From the NCBI GenBank assembly GCA_004352715.1, contig SCFE01000102.1:264224-328223 (forward strand): 64,000 nt of DNA. Direction: 5' to 3'. Under the pieces are notes generated by a model. It ran no database searches. It saw only the letters and a program-made list of their open reading frames with translations, and was not told where the DNA came from. How positions within the stretch are numbered: position 1 is the first letter of the stretch; the number at the start of each line of letters is the position of its first letter. Positions 1 through 11,699 of this stretch are shown in pieces. The translations under genes were made by a program, and so were the position numbers. Source of the stretch: Hofstenia miamia (taxonomy: Eukaryota; Xenacoelomorpha; Acoela).

Positions 1-1180
1 ATAAATGATGTATCGAAATCAGCATACAAAAAAGTCAAAACCCGTTTCAAATTAGTTCGTCAAAATTTTTTCACTTGGTCATTTTTCCTGCCATTCATGG
101 GATGAGGATAGTCCATTCTTTCACATTTATTTTCGGGCTATGCGCTTTTACTGTTTTTTTATGGTTAATGATGAACCTTTGTACAATTACAGAAAATTTC
201 AGAGCACATCTATTGTTGAAAATATCTAAAATCTGGAAAGTAAATATCACATTAAATATAGTAAATATGTTTAGAATGCTATGAAATTTAATAAGAAATT
301 ATATATGATCTTATGAGATAATCAATGCAGTTCTAGTGTTTAAATTTTTATGGATTTTTTAAATTCTTTCCAAAATGTTTGCACTTCGAATAGCAAAAAA
401 ACCACTAAAATAGTTATTACTATATGCTTTTTTCCTACTATAGTATTAGTACCCTTCGTTTGAAATTTCAGTCATTAAAGTTATGAAGTATCCAAATTGT
501 TTGAAACTGAAATATCAAATTCAGGTCAAGAACAGTATATAATGTCTTCATTAGATTTTTGATATTGATTTGTTGCATTGAAATGTTAAAAACAGCATAA
601 GAATTGACTCGGAAACAAAAGAATTATTATGTTGGCATGAAATACCAAAAACAAAGAAGGTATTTAACTCCATACGCCATTTCGATGTCTTCAATCATTC
701 AATTTGTTCATGCTTTTATTTATTGGGAAACATGATAAATTTCTAATTATCTAGCTTATAGTAATTAAAAAAATTCTCCTAGTAAATTGAAAAGTGGTAA
801 TTGAATTTTTATCATGAAGGAAACATACTCAAGAATAACAGAATGGAGTTTCAGAGGTTCAATCTGCCAAATTTTTCATTACTATGGAAATTTTTATGAA
901 TTCCAAAAAACTACATAGCCTTCAAAAAATTTGAAATATCAAAATTTAGGTTTAAAAATACAATGTATTGCACCAAAAAGTGCATAAAATAGGAACCAAT
1001 AAAAGTAATCAATATATAGAAACAATTTGGGTAAGAATTCCTTCAATACATTAAGACAGAAAAGGTCTTTATCACTAAAGTCAATTAACTATGTTTGTAT
1101 TAGAGAGTGACACGTTAAATAGTACAAATGAATTGCTGTTTTCCCTATAAGCAGATTATTGATGTTAATGATCATTTGAT
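1..1180. other. AT-rich intergenic DNA, nothing recognised
   Basis: No reading frame here looks like a protein and no terminal repeats were found. Short open frames are of the length expected by chance at this base composition. Confidence 0.6.
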
Positions 1181-1184
1181 TTGC

Positions 1185-1292
1185 CAGAGTTGAAATCAAT
1201 GTCAAGATTTCGGGTCAGGTCGGGGTTCAGGTATAAAATTTCCGGGTCGTGTTCCGGTAATAAACACTCCGATGGGGGGCAGGCGGCAGGTT
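1185..1292. repeat. GC-rich island of degenerate GGGTC/GGTTC units
   Basis: A short GC-rich patch in AT-rich surroundings made of imperfect units such as gggtcaggtcggggttcagg. Similar patches rich in GGCCC or GGCCGG occur near 11583-11690 and 18811-18840. It looks like a decayed simple repeat or a transposon end, not coding sequence. Confidence 0.4.
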
Positions 1293-1441
1293 CGGACCAT
1301 GTTTACCTCATATTGTTACTCTTTAGTTTATATATGAAGGAACTACATAGAAAACTACGTTTTGGTTTTGCAAACCTTAGATCATTTATCAGACATAAGA
1401 GCATAGAAAATTAAAAACGCCATAAAATATATTCCCAGTTT

Positions 1442-1669
1442 CTAAAAAGATGGACTGTTCATTACAAACACCTTACGAGCATCAAATTTACAATAACCTA
1501 AGGTTGTACAAAAACAATATTTTCCACAACCGTGTGATTTGGAAGAACCGCATTGCGGTCTGTCGCACTGCATATGCATATCAAATCTTTTTAGAAATCT
1601 GCTTTCTTCTTGGGAAAATACTTGCGAAGCGATTAAGACCAGAAATATAACGAACGTTGTTGTGTGCAT
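1442..1669 (-). CDS. Small secreted cysteine-rich peptide precursor (hypothetical)
   Basis: A 75-residue single-exon ORF starting at ATG 1667-1669. Residues 1-20 are a good signal peptide: a short polar start, a hydrophobic core at about 6-14, and a small-residue cleavage region near Ser19-Gln20. A short acidic/basic stretch follows, ending in Lys27-Arg28, a dibasic site that could release a mature peptide of about 47 residues. The mature part has six cysteines at 35, 40, 48, 52, 54 and 60, with spacing x4, x7, x3, x1, x5, enough for three disulfides. This architecture is shared by defensin-like, knottin-like and venom- or salivary-type peptides; I cannot place it in a named family and assign no activity. 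The 66-residue ORF on the opposite strand is a shadow. It could be a chance ORF, but signal peptide, dibasic site and six cysteines together make that less likely. Confidence 0.5.
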   Translation of the reverse strand: MHTTTFVIFLVLIASQVFSQEESRFLKRFDMHMQCDRPQCGSSKSHGCGKYCFCTTLGYCKFDARKVFVMNSPSF

Positions 1670-1716
1670 ACCTAAACAAATTCAGTTAAGATTTGAATAC
1701 TTTTGATAGTTCGGAA

Positions 1717-1734
1717 TATATATATATATATATT

Positions 1735-1802
<68 letters not shown>
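1717..1802. repeat. (TA)n microsatellite
   Basis: A long TA dinucleotide array broken by one short 'ttaaaa' interruption. It lies just upstream of the secreted-peptide ORF and marks the left edge of a block that recurs at 8621-9352. Confidence 0.9.
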
Positions 1803-1806
<4 letters not shown>

Positions 1807-2186
1807 TATTAATAGTTTATATTATACTTTGAAATTTACATCAATAAAGATTTTAATCTCATAATTATGTTGTAAAAAGGAAAAAATTTCAATTATTTAC
1901 CACAACGTTTTGGTTAATATAAGTTAATGTCAAAAGTATTACAAAATATAATCTGATTGAACCCCTATAAAATGTTTTAATACCTCAGTATCGTTTCGTG
2001 CAACAGAGGAAAGACTGAATATGAGCATGGGATGGCTATTTCTATGTATTTATATTGTTATTTTATATAACACACATTTTTTGATGTTTTAACTTAAAGC
2101 AATTTCTATTTAAACAGTAAAAATTTGCTTAAAAAATATCTATAATTTTTAAACGTCCATGATAGAGACACAAAATTTAAACGTAA

Positions 2187-2229
<43 letters not shown>

Positions 2230-2410
2230 CTGTGCATTGCCAAGGGCTAACTTCCTCAAAATTTTAATACATACATGTTTATATAAGCAAGATTTATTAA
2301 TTTTTCTATTTTTAATGAATATTGTATCCTGATAAAGTATTTAGTTATTCAAAGTAATACGTTTTCAAAAAGTATGTTGTGACTGGGTTTTAGGAATGTA
2401 GAAGACGTAA

Positions 2411-2446
<36 letters not shown>
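1726..2446. repeat. Block duplicated at 8621-9352 (copy A)
   Basis: The block matches 8621-9341 at a constant offset of 6895 bases, including equal lengths of the internal (TA)n tract. I saw a single substitution near 2226. It includes (TA)n arrays at about 2191-2226 and 2415-2446, each preceded by the word acgtaattaa. Near-identity over microsatellites suggests the same locus assembled twice, or a very recent duplication. Confidence 0.85.
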
Positions 2447-2450
<4 letters not shown>

Positions 2451-3300
2451 TATTTAGTTCAATGTTACCCATCTATCAAGGGCCACGGAGCAAAATTTTT
2501 TGTGAAGGGGCTAAGTTGAATTGACATCGTTGAGGTCAACTTAAACAGCTAATGAATTTTTAAAAATTTTAATGGTTCCTGAAAAATATTAAAGCAATTA
2601 TAACTCATGAACTTATAACGAAATTTAAATTCTGAAATCAGCACAAGATAGAGAAGTGTCTCCTCTTTAATTTTCATCTTTAATTCATGCGCCTGCATAA
2701 ACTTCTAACTTTGCGCAGGCACGTCCGGCCTGGACGGGACTTACGTGATCTATTAAACACAGAATATTAGTTGAGGTTAGTTGGTTTTACCAGACTTTGT
2801 TATCTGAACACTAGGTATGGGAAGAATTTGAATGGTTTTGCAAAAAACCCTCATTAGGTTTGTGAAGTCTATCTACATTGCCAGGCAACTTAATTGCGTA
2901 ATTATACTTTAAGAAATTATTTCACAATGTTTTTTATTGTTGCTTATATTTTTAGAATTTGGATCATTCTTTGAATTGTAAACATTCGCAGTGCCTAAAA
3001 ATTGCAAAAATGCAGTCATTTATTAAGCAAAGAATAATTTTAAATTGATTGTTGATCCCATAGGCTTTAAACTATATATTTACCTGAAAATTAGGTACTT
3101 GGAAAATTAAGGAATTTTTACAAAATCATATTTTTCAATTAAAATATTTAAACTTTTTAAATACCTTCTGCACATCAATACGCTTTAGTACACATTTTGA
3201 AAATAACAATCAAGCACGTTCTTCAATGTCATAATTCTTCCGAATTTTTTTCCTTCAAAAAGAAACACGGCTATTTAAAATTTTAATTATAATCAGAAAT
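2447..3300. other. Non-coding; possible left end of an old hAT-like element
   Basis: No coding potential was seen. The sequence near 2481-2497 (agggccacggagcaaa) resembles the reverse complement of 6534-6550 (agggactgcggagcag). The flanking 8-mers (atctatca and gtctatag) agree at six positions. This would fit decayed hAT ends, but the match is short. Confidence 0.25.
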
Positions 3301-4430
3301 TATGCACTATCCAATATACAGTACTGGAAAAAAGAATTCGGCCACCCATGATTTGTCGTAAATATTTCTGAGAAATGGACGCCAAGAATGTCATAGGTTT
3401 TTTTAAATTAGATATGGTGTTGCAAAAAGAGGAATTCATCAATGTTGAGACATAATTATCAATGTTTTCTTTAATTCTCAAGGAGAGATGCTACAATGCT
3501 TGTCGTTAACTAATATTTTCTTGGGAAAATTTATTCAGCCACTTCAGACCAAATCAGAGACTCTGTAAAAAATTTCATTGGTTGAGCTTTTTTCAGTTTA
3601 TTTATTATGAAAATATCTAATAACAGTCTTTCTTCGCCATATATGATGCCTGGTTACGTACCTCTTGCAAATCCGCAAGTTGATTATCGCAGAATATTTG
3701 GAAGGGATGAGTCAACGTAATATAGCCCTACTTGTAGAGCGGCCTAGAAGTACTGTCGGGGATATCATCAAACTTTTCACTTCTGAAAACATCATTGCAC
3801 CCAAGCCAAAGTCCGGAAGGCCAAGAACACCTACAAAACCTCCCAATCAGCTCATTTGTGCCTTTCAAAGCAAAATCCCAGGAAAACTTCAGAGAAACGT
3901 TGCAAGGAATGGGCTGATATTCACCTTGTGACTGCAACAACTGTGCGAAACATCCTGAAGAAGTACTCAATTTGGACTTTCTTGGCACCCAGAAAGCCAT
4001 TCTTAACCTCAAAGCAAAGATTACGCCGGCTGAGTTTTGCCAATTTTATGAGAGACAGTTCATCCGAACATTGGTCTAGTATTATATTTTCAGATGAGTC
4101 AAAATTTGAGCAATACTTATCCAAAAGAATGTTGATAAAGAGACCAACTGGGCAGACGTTTAGATTATTGCCTCAATTTACTTGGGGCACCATGAAGTAT
4201 GGTGGGGAGTCTGTAACGGCATGGGGTGCAATATGGAAGCGTGGCCTTCGCAAGATTGTTCACATCACTGGTACTCTCTGAAACTCTCAATATGCTCGGA
4301 TTCTAGAAAAACAATTCTTGCCATTCCTTACAAGTGATTCAATATATCAACAGGATGGTGCTCCATGTCATACCTCAAAAGAAATGAAGAACTTCTTCCA
4401 CAATAATGGGGTTGCTATCCTTGCTGACTG
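3301..4430 (+). mobile_element. Redundant copy of the Tc1 element 5' part (assembly duplicate)
   Basis: These 1130 bases match 4432-5564 almost base for base, including 18 bases of non-transposon flank to the left of the terminal repeat. A second real insertion would not carry the same flank, so this is most simply two unmerged contigs or alleles joined at the single n at 4431. The copies differ at a few positions, including a 3-base indel near 4054/5185. The transposase fragments inside carry the same lesions as copy B. Confidence 0.8.
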
Positions 4431-4449
4431 NTATGCACTATCCAATATA

Positions 4450-6078
4450 CAGTACTGGAAAAAAGAATTCGGCCACCCATGATTTGTCGTAAATATTTCT
4501 GAGAAATGGACGCCAAGAATGTCATAGGTTTTTTTAAATTAGATATGGTGTTGCAAAAAGAGGAATTCATCAATGTTGAGACATAATTATCAATGTTTTC
4601 TTTAATTCTCAAGGAGAGATGCTACAATGCTTGTCGTTAACTAATATTTTCTTGGGAAAATTTATTCAGCCACTTCAGACCAAATCAGAGACTCTGTAAA
4701 AAATTTCATTGGTTGAGCTTTTTTCAGTTTATTTATTATGAAAATATCTAATAACAGTCTTTCTTCGCCATATATGATGCCTGGTTACGTACCTCTTGCA
4801 AATCCGCAAGTTGATTATCGCAGAATATTTGGAAGGGATGAGTCAACGTAATATAGCCCTACTTGTAGAGCGGCCTAGAAGTACTGTCGGGGATATCATC
4901 AAACTTTTCACTTCTGAAAACATCATTGCACCCAAGCCAAAGTCCGGAAGGCCAAGAACACCTCCAAAACCTCCCAATCAGCTCATTTGTGCCTTTCAAA
5001 GCAAAATCCCAGGAAAACTTCAGAGAAACGTTGCAAGGAATGGGCTGATATTCACCTTGTGACTGCAACAACTGTGCGAAACATCCTGAAGAAGTACTCA
5101 ATTGGGACTTTCTTGGCACCCAGAAAGCCATTCTTAACATCAAAGCAAAGATTACGCCGGCTGAGTTTTGCCAATTTGATGAGAGAAGACAGTTCATCCG
5201 AACATTGGTCTAGTATTATATTTTCAGATGAGTCAAAATTTGAGCAATACTTATCCAAAAGAATGTTGATAAAGAGACCAACTGGGCAGACGTTTAGATT
5301 ATTGCCTCAATTTACTTGGGGCACCATGAAGTATGGTGGGGAGTCTGTAACGGCATGGGGTGCAATATGGAAGCGTGGCCTTCGCAAGATTGTTCACATC
5401 ACTGGTACTCTCTGAAACTCTCAATATGCTCGGATTCTAGAAAAACAATTCTTGCCATTCCTTACAAGTGATTCAATATATCAACAGGATGGTGCTCCAT
5501 GTCATACCTCAAAAGAAATGAAGAACTTCTTCCACAATAATGGGGTTGCTATCCTTGCTGACTGACCTGGCCAATCTCCAGTCCTTAACATTATCGAAAA
5601 TATGTGGAAAGAAATCAAATATCGAATTGGACAGCATACTCTTCACACTGAAGACGAGCTGTGGACGGCAATAAAGAAAGAAATTTATGCAATTCCCAAC
5701 AGCATTATTTAAAGACTTTTTGCTTCAATCCCTGATCACCTTGAAACTGATATTCGCTCAAAGGGACACCCTACAAAATATTAGAAGAGAGAATTTTGTT
5801 GATAAGTGCTTATAATGCATCAATAATTAATTTATGTATCATATTTTGAATTTAATTTTTTGGGATTCGCTCTTTTGTTAATTTTCTCCTATACAAGTTT
5901 TCTAATTTTGATTAAAAATTAATAGCCAATTGTTCTTCTACATATTTTATGGTATAGACATACAGATTTTCCTTTCTCAATCAAAGTAACACTTAGTTAT
6001 AATCTTAGACAGACTCTATCCAATAAATGTTCATTTATTGAAAATAGCGAGGTGGTCGAATACATATTTCCAGTACTG
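4450..6078 (+). mobile_element. Tc1-like DNA transposon, 1629 bp, non-autonomous by decay
   Basis: The element starts with cagtactggaaaaaagaatt and ends with the matching inverted sequence tttccagtactg. A TA lies on each side (4448-4449 and 6079-6080), as expected for TA-target transposons. The length is typical of Tc1. It encodes one transposase on the plus strand, which is broken. The upstream partial copy at 3319-4430 is an assembly duplicate. Confidence 0.85.
4796..5783 (+). pseudogene. Tc1-like transposase, broken
   Basis: A DDE transposase relic. The N-terminal part (about 4796-5000) has the paired helix-turn-helix typical of Tc1, including the GRPRT linker motif. There is no in-frame ATG before codon 15. 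A frameshift near 4990-5005 moves to the frame that carries the catalytic part. First catalytic Asp lies in FSDES near 5227, second in QQDGAPCH near 5487, and Glu in IIENMW near 5595; I count 35 residues between the second Asp and Glu. In-frame stops follow: TGA at 5413-5415, TGA where Trp is expected at about 5563-5565, and TAA near 5710. The copy at 3665-4430 has the same frameshift and first stop, so the lesions predate any allelic split. It cannot make active enzyme. Confidence 0.85.
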
Positions 6079-6099
6079 TAGTAGTAGAAAATAATATGG

Positions 6100-8285
6100 T
6101 TACAAAAAGCATTTTCTGTAAAAATTTTTAATGGCCATTTCTGCGGTCTTTAAAAAAACAAGTACTTGCAATATCAAAAATATTCACCACGTCAATTTGA
6201 ACGTTATCGTGGGTCAAAATATACACTCTACAGTATTAAATTGAGCCAAGATGTAACCCGTCTTGTTGTTGCGCTTACACGAAACTAATACAGGATTAAT
6301 GTGCAGTAAAAAAAATCCTATTTTGGCTAAATATTTTTTGTTCAATTTTTTATGGAAGCGAGTATTTCACAAAAGCAACAGAAACTTTAGTTGGCCCTAG
6401 TCAGTATTGTACAGAACAGTTCTAACTGTGATAGTAAAAGCGTTGGCAAAATGGCTGAGGTAAATGTCATGTAAGAAATTTTTGTTTATTTACCTCATAA
6501 ATTTAAGGGGGGTCATAACCACTTTAGCCTCTCTGCTCCGCAGTCCCTGTCTATAGTCATAGATTTAGCGTATTGATTTATTAGGACTTCTTTTTTGGCA
6601 TATTTTTAAATATATTTATATTTTCCCCTGGGGTAAATATATTAGAAAAGTGAAATACCATTCCTTGACTTCTTAAGTGGTTGCTTTTAAGTTCCTGCTA
6701 AAAATAGCATGTTTAGCTTTGCTTAGGTTGTTTACCTAATCTTGAATTTGGAAATGGAAGTATTAATACATTAAAAAATCTTTAAATGAACAATAATTTT
6801 GCATAATTATAAGCCTGGTGCACATTATAATTTCAGTTTTAATACTGTTCTTTAAGTCGGTACAATGATATTAAAAGCAATGTTAACAGCCGTGCCATAA
6901 CTTAAACCTTGTTTACTACGGAATTTATAACAGGAGTAACATTGATATCTATGTATGCATTGAATCTTTCTATATGTTAATATTTATATCGATCAGATAC
7001 TTCATAAGACAATACCATAAAATTTGTAACAATTAGAACTTCTACTTAGCAATAAACGCATTATTAACTGCACATTTTCCAAAAAAGAATATTCATAGTT
7101 AGTGGATATTGCCAATGAGTTTTAAACCATGAACTGTAGCAAAAAGATAATGAAAACAAATAATTTCCTTAACAGGAGTGAACTTTCAGAAATTAAAAGG
7201 CACACAGATTAAATTCCTAAACAATAATTTTTCTTGAAATGTTAAGGGTATTATATTAATAAGTCGGCGGAAAAATATGTTTTTTGGCGACTAAAGGCCT
7301 TGAAAATCAGATTAAGAATTGATTAGAATGAACGGTCTTCTTCCGATTTATTTCTTTGTAAAATATTGCACTCATTTCGTACCAGTAGTGCAAATTTTAT
7401 ATGGTTGTAAACCGTATACTATATTTTGTAATACAATTTTAAAGCCAATAGTCGGTTCTAAAAGCTATTATATGTTTCTTAAATTTAAAAGTACTGAAAT
7501 AACAAAAAAAATTGTTTGTGATCAATTCTTTTATTGTTTGTAAGTTTTAGACAGTATAATTATTCAGTGTTTAATAGTTTACAAAAAATCATCTAAAATT
7601 TGAAGTATACCTTTTCAAAATATCAACAAATTTATATAAATGCGCTGCCTATCATTGACCCAAAATAATCTTGAGATTAATTTTTTTGCATTTGGGCAAA
7701 TGGCCGCCTAATGATCAATGCTGTTTGATAGGTTTCAGCGAGAGAAATTCACTGTTATTAAATTCTCAAAAAAATATCTCAACAAAAAAGATCTACATAG
7801 GCAGAAAAGTAAAATTGTAATAGACAGCTTTTCCTTTCAGCTTTACAACAGCATTTTAAATATGCACCTCATAAATTAATATCTTTACAACAAAGGCTTT
7901 AATCACAACTAAATTTAGTTTTCCCTTAGATTTCCATTTTCACTGTCATAAAAAATTCAATTGCAAAGATTCATTAGCATATATCATTCTTTCTTAAATG
8001 TTTTATCAGTTAAATATTTTGCATACAGTGGAGAGAATCAAGAGGTAAGACACATTTGAAAGCTCATTTATAAAACTGTAGCAAATTTCATTTTGCGAAA
8101 CAAACATACTGATATAGATGATATAATAAATATGGAAAACAGAGAGACACTAGAAGGTCTTATTATGAAAAAACTTTGTAAATGAATCGTTAAAGTGACT
8201 CTCAAAAATAAGGTTTTGATTAGTTCTCAAAAGTTGAATCACAAAAATTATGTTTTTGACTTGAAATTTTGAGCAGAAAAATATT
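6100..8285. other. AT-rich intergenic DNA, nothing recognised
   Basis: No convincing coding frame. The one ORF of note, 7319-7543 (74 residues, plus), has no recognisable domain and is probably chance. Confidence 0.5.
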
Positions 8286-8336
8286 GTGATTAAGATAGAT
8301 ATTTTATGCAACATTATATTTGAATGCACTCAAAGG

Positions 8337-8338
<2 letters not shown>

Positions 8339-8369
<31 letters not shown>

Positions 8370-8629
8370 NNNNNNNNNNNNNNNNNNNNNNNNNNNNNNN
8401 NNNNNNNNNNNNNNNNNNNNNNNNNNNNNNNNNNNNNNNNNNNNNNNNNNNNNNNNNNNNNNNNNNNNNNNNNNNNNNNNNNNNNNNNNNNNNNNNNNNN
8501 NNNNNNNNNNNNNNNNNNNNNNNNNNNNNNNNNNNNNNNNNNNNNNNNNNNNNNNNNNNNNNNNNNNNNNNNNNNNNNNNNNNNNNNNNNNNNNNNNNNN
8601 NNNNNNNNNNNNNNNNNNNNTATATATAT

Positions 8630-8695
<66 letters not shown>
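8339..8695. repeat. (TA)n array containing a 251-base assembly gap
   Basis: TA repeats on both sides of N bases 8370-8620. The gap sits inside the microsatellite, so the true array length is unknown. All ORFs across it are artefacts. Confidence 0.9.
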
Positions 8696-8701
<6 letters not shown>

Positions 8702-9081
8702 TATTAATAGTTTATATTATACTTTGAAATTTACATCAATAAAGATTTTAATCTCATAATTATGTTGTAAAAAGGAAAAAATTTCAATTATTTACCACAA
8801 CGTTTTGGTTAATATAAGTTAATGTCAAAAGTATTACAAAATATAATCTGATTGAACCCCTATAAAATGTTTTAATACCTCAGTATCGTTTCGTGCAACA
8901 GAGGAAAGACTGAATATGAGCATGGGATGGCTATTTCTATGTATTTATATTGTTATTTTATATAACACACATTTTTTGATGTTTTAACTTAAAGCAATTT
9001 CTATTTAAACAGTAAAAATTTGCTTAAAAAATATCTATAATTTTTAAACGTCCATGATAGAGACACAAAATTTAAACGTAA

Positions 9082-9126
<45 letters not shown>

Positions 9127-9305
9127 GTGCATTGCCAAGGGCTAACTTCCTCAAAATTTTAATACATACATGTTTATATAAGCAAGATTTATTAATTTTT
9201 CTATTTTTAATGAATATTGTATCCTGATAAAGTATTTAGTTATTCAAAGTAATACGTTTTCAAAAAGTATGTTGTGACTGGGTTTTAGGAATGTAGAAGA
9301 CGTAA

Positions 9306-9352
<47 letters not shown>
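8621..9352. repeat. Block duplicated from 1726-2446 (copy B)
   Basis: The same sequence as copy A at a fixed offset of 6895 bases. It runs from the end of the N gap to the (TA)n at about 9308-9352, where it passes into sequence shared with 30783 onward. Both junctions of this copy lie in (TA)n arrays, which is where repeat-driven misjoins are expected. Confidence 0.85.
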
Positions 9353-9354
<2 letters not shown>

Positions 9355-10080
9355 ACCCCCAAGTCATACTAATTTAGTCAGATGGATTTTTTCTTATATA
9401 ATTATTTTTTAATAATCTTCACAACTTTTTAATAATCTTTACAACTTGTTTTTCATCAATTACTGTACAATAAAAATCTACTGAACAATGTCAATCCAGT
9501 GGTAAAAGTGCTTGCCGCCCCTATATACTTTGAAATTTATAGGCAACCAGTAATGTAGAGAAGATTTCAGCATATGCTATGTGTAGGAAAGATTCAATAT
9601 GGAAACAGTATATTGTAAATTGCCAAGGAGCTAGATTTTAATTTCATATATTGAAACGAATATATGGCGAAAATTTGTGTAGAAAAAATTATTGTAGCAG
9701 TTCGAACGAATTTGTAAAGTATATACAATATGCATCTCTCGCTGTTGCATGGAATATTTTTCTTAATAAATATAAAGGTAACATTTCGAAGCTGGTTTAT
9801 TAATAATTATTGCTGATACCATATTAAAAGAGTTTGATTACCTCAAAATTTTCCCACCTAACAACTCACAAGAAATGTGATAAACGGTTTGTAAACCTTT
9901 ATCATCGATGCATTTCATATACACACTGATGGTTTCCTAATGGCTTTTCAACCGTAGAAATATGTTTGTCGAATGAGAAATCTTCTGCTTTTGTGAAATT
10001 TTTGCACAATGAAATCAATTTCGAAAAGAATACCTTCAAGCTATCTTCAAAAAAATAAATGCATTGATGAGCCTAATGAA
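9352..10080. repeat. Block shared with 30783-32178, lacking 669 bp
   Basis: Bases 9352-9517 match 30783-30948 and bases 9520-10080 match 31618-32178. The 669 bases between these in the second copy are absent here. The second copy lies on a contig isolated between two 1000-N gaps, so this is probably the alternative allele of one locus. No protein was recognised. Confidence 0.85.
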
Positions 10081-10918
10081 TTCTGATAGTGGCCTTTACT
10101 TTAACATATTTCATAGAATATATTTACTAAAATATATAACAATTTTAGGTTTCTTTACAAATTTATGCCTTTTCTTGGTGCACTGGCATTGATAAATATT
10201 CACATAATGGATAAAAGGTAATGGCCAATATATTAATGAAGTACTTAAAAAGGCCATTGTGTTTAAAGAAATGATCAAATTTTGAATATTTAGCTTATTT
10301 GATATCAAATGTGTTACTTTTCAATGGTTTCAATTAATTTCTGATCCATAACGTTGGTCATTAAGCCTTGAAACGGTTTCTGGATATCATTTGAAAAAAT
10401 TTAAGAATTATCAGAATCTGAAAATGCAGGCTTTATATTCAATATTATCTTAGTGTCATTAAAAATATCAATGAATATCTTGCAACCATCAAGTGTTTTT
10501 GTAGAAGAATATTGTAGTTCTCATTAGTGCATAATTTAATTATTAAACTCCTGAGAAACGTACAGAGTTATTAATAAAGGAGGATATCCGGACAATTAGA
10601 ACAAAACGATCATCAAAAATAAATTATGAAAATGAATGCTGAGACACCAATGAGACACCAACAAATGTATCACATTTTCAAATATATACTTGCAAATTAG
10701 CTTTTGTCTCTCATGAAAATATACGAGAAACTCATGAAAATGAATACATTCCTCAAGAGAACAACAATGCTAAGCATTAATATAACTGATAATTTGAAAA
10801 TAAAGATTATGTTTAGATATCGCTAGCTTCATTAATTGTAGATCCTGAAGCCTTACAGATAGAGATAAAACATCAAAGTTATATGTAGCACACATAAATT
10901 TAAATGTTTAAATATACA
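10081..10918. other. AT-rich intergenic DNA, nothing recognised
   Basis: No domain, RNA or terminal repeat was found. A 65-residue minus ORF at 10111-10308 looks like chance. Confidence 0.5.
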
Positions 10919-11140
10919 TGTATATATATATATATATATATANNNNNNNNNNNNNNNNNNNNNNNNNNNNNNNNNNNNNNNNNNNNNNNNNNNNNNNNNN
11001 NNNNNNNNNNNNNNNNNNNNNNNNNNNNNNNNNNNNNNNNNNNNNNNNNNNNNNNNNNNNNNNNNNNNNNNNNNNNNNNNNNNNNNNNNNNNNNNNNNNN
11101 NNNNNNNNNNNNNNNNNNNNNNNNNNNNNNNNNNNNNNNN

Positions 11141-11171
<31 letters not shown>
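10919..11171. repeat. (TA)n array containing a 198-base assembly gap
   Basis: TA dinucleotides flank N bases 10943-11140. Confidence 0.9.
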
Positions 11172-11177
<6 letters not shown>

Positions 11178-11582
11178 TTATACTAAAGAGTGACAATATT
11201 AGCATACAAAGGACCCGAACCCATGGTAACCATAATTTTCATTACTCAAACCTAATAAAAGAGATTTTACTACTTCAACCAAACCAAGTAGATTTGATTT
11301 GAATATTTATTAACTTCTAGGATCTCTCTCTAATAAAATTATGATTAACATTAATCATTCAATGATGGTAATTAACGTTTTCTATGTTTATGAAATTTTA
11401 TATTGTTTTGGAAAGTGGTTAGCAGGTATGAGCCCCTAACCCGATATATGCACACATGTCGTGTATTAATTCGTTGTTTCGAAAGATGTATCTTGTTTTG
11501 TATACCGGCTTAAGAAATCTGTAATATTCATCGGAATAAAATATTTTAAAAATAGTTGCCCAAATGAGTTTTAACCATGCCG

Positions 11583-11690
11583 TGATTTCAAGCCCGGGTT
11601 CGGCCTGGCCTAGCCCTCTAACCCACAAACTAAGCCCAGCCCGTTGCAATTGGTACAATTCAGGCCCAGGCATGGCCCGTCATATCCAAA
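11583..11690. repeat. GC-rich island of degenerate GGCCC units
   Basis: Contains words such as aagcccgggttcggcctggc and caggcccaggcatggcccgt. It resembles the islands at 1185-1292 and 18811-18840. The 84-residue minus ORF across it (11419-11673) is repeat-derived. Confidence 0.4.
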
Positions 11691-11699
11691 ATCGTTAAA

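Noticed and set aside
8286-8759. Open frames of alternating Ile-Tyr residues across the gap (also at 10900-11302, 16598-17167, 29687-30793, 32107-33238, 42723-42959, 57570-57884)
   Set aside because: They are translations of (TA)n arrays and N characters, not genes.
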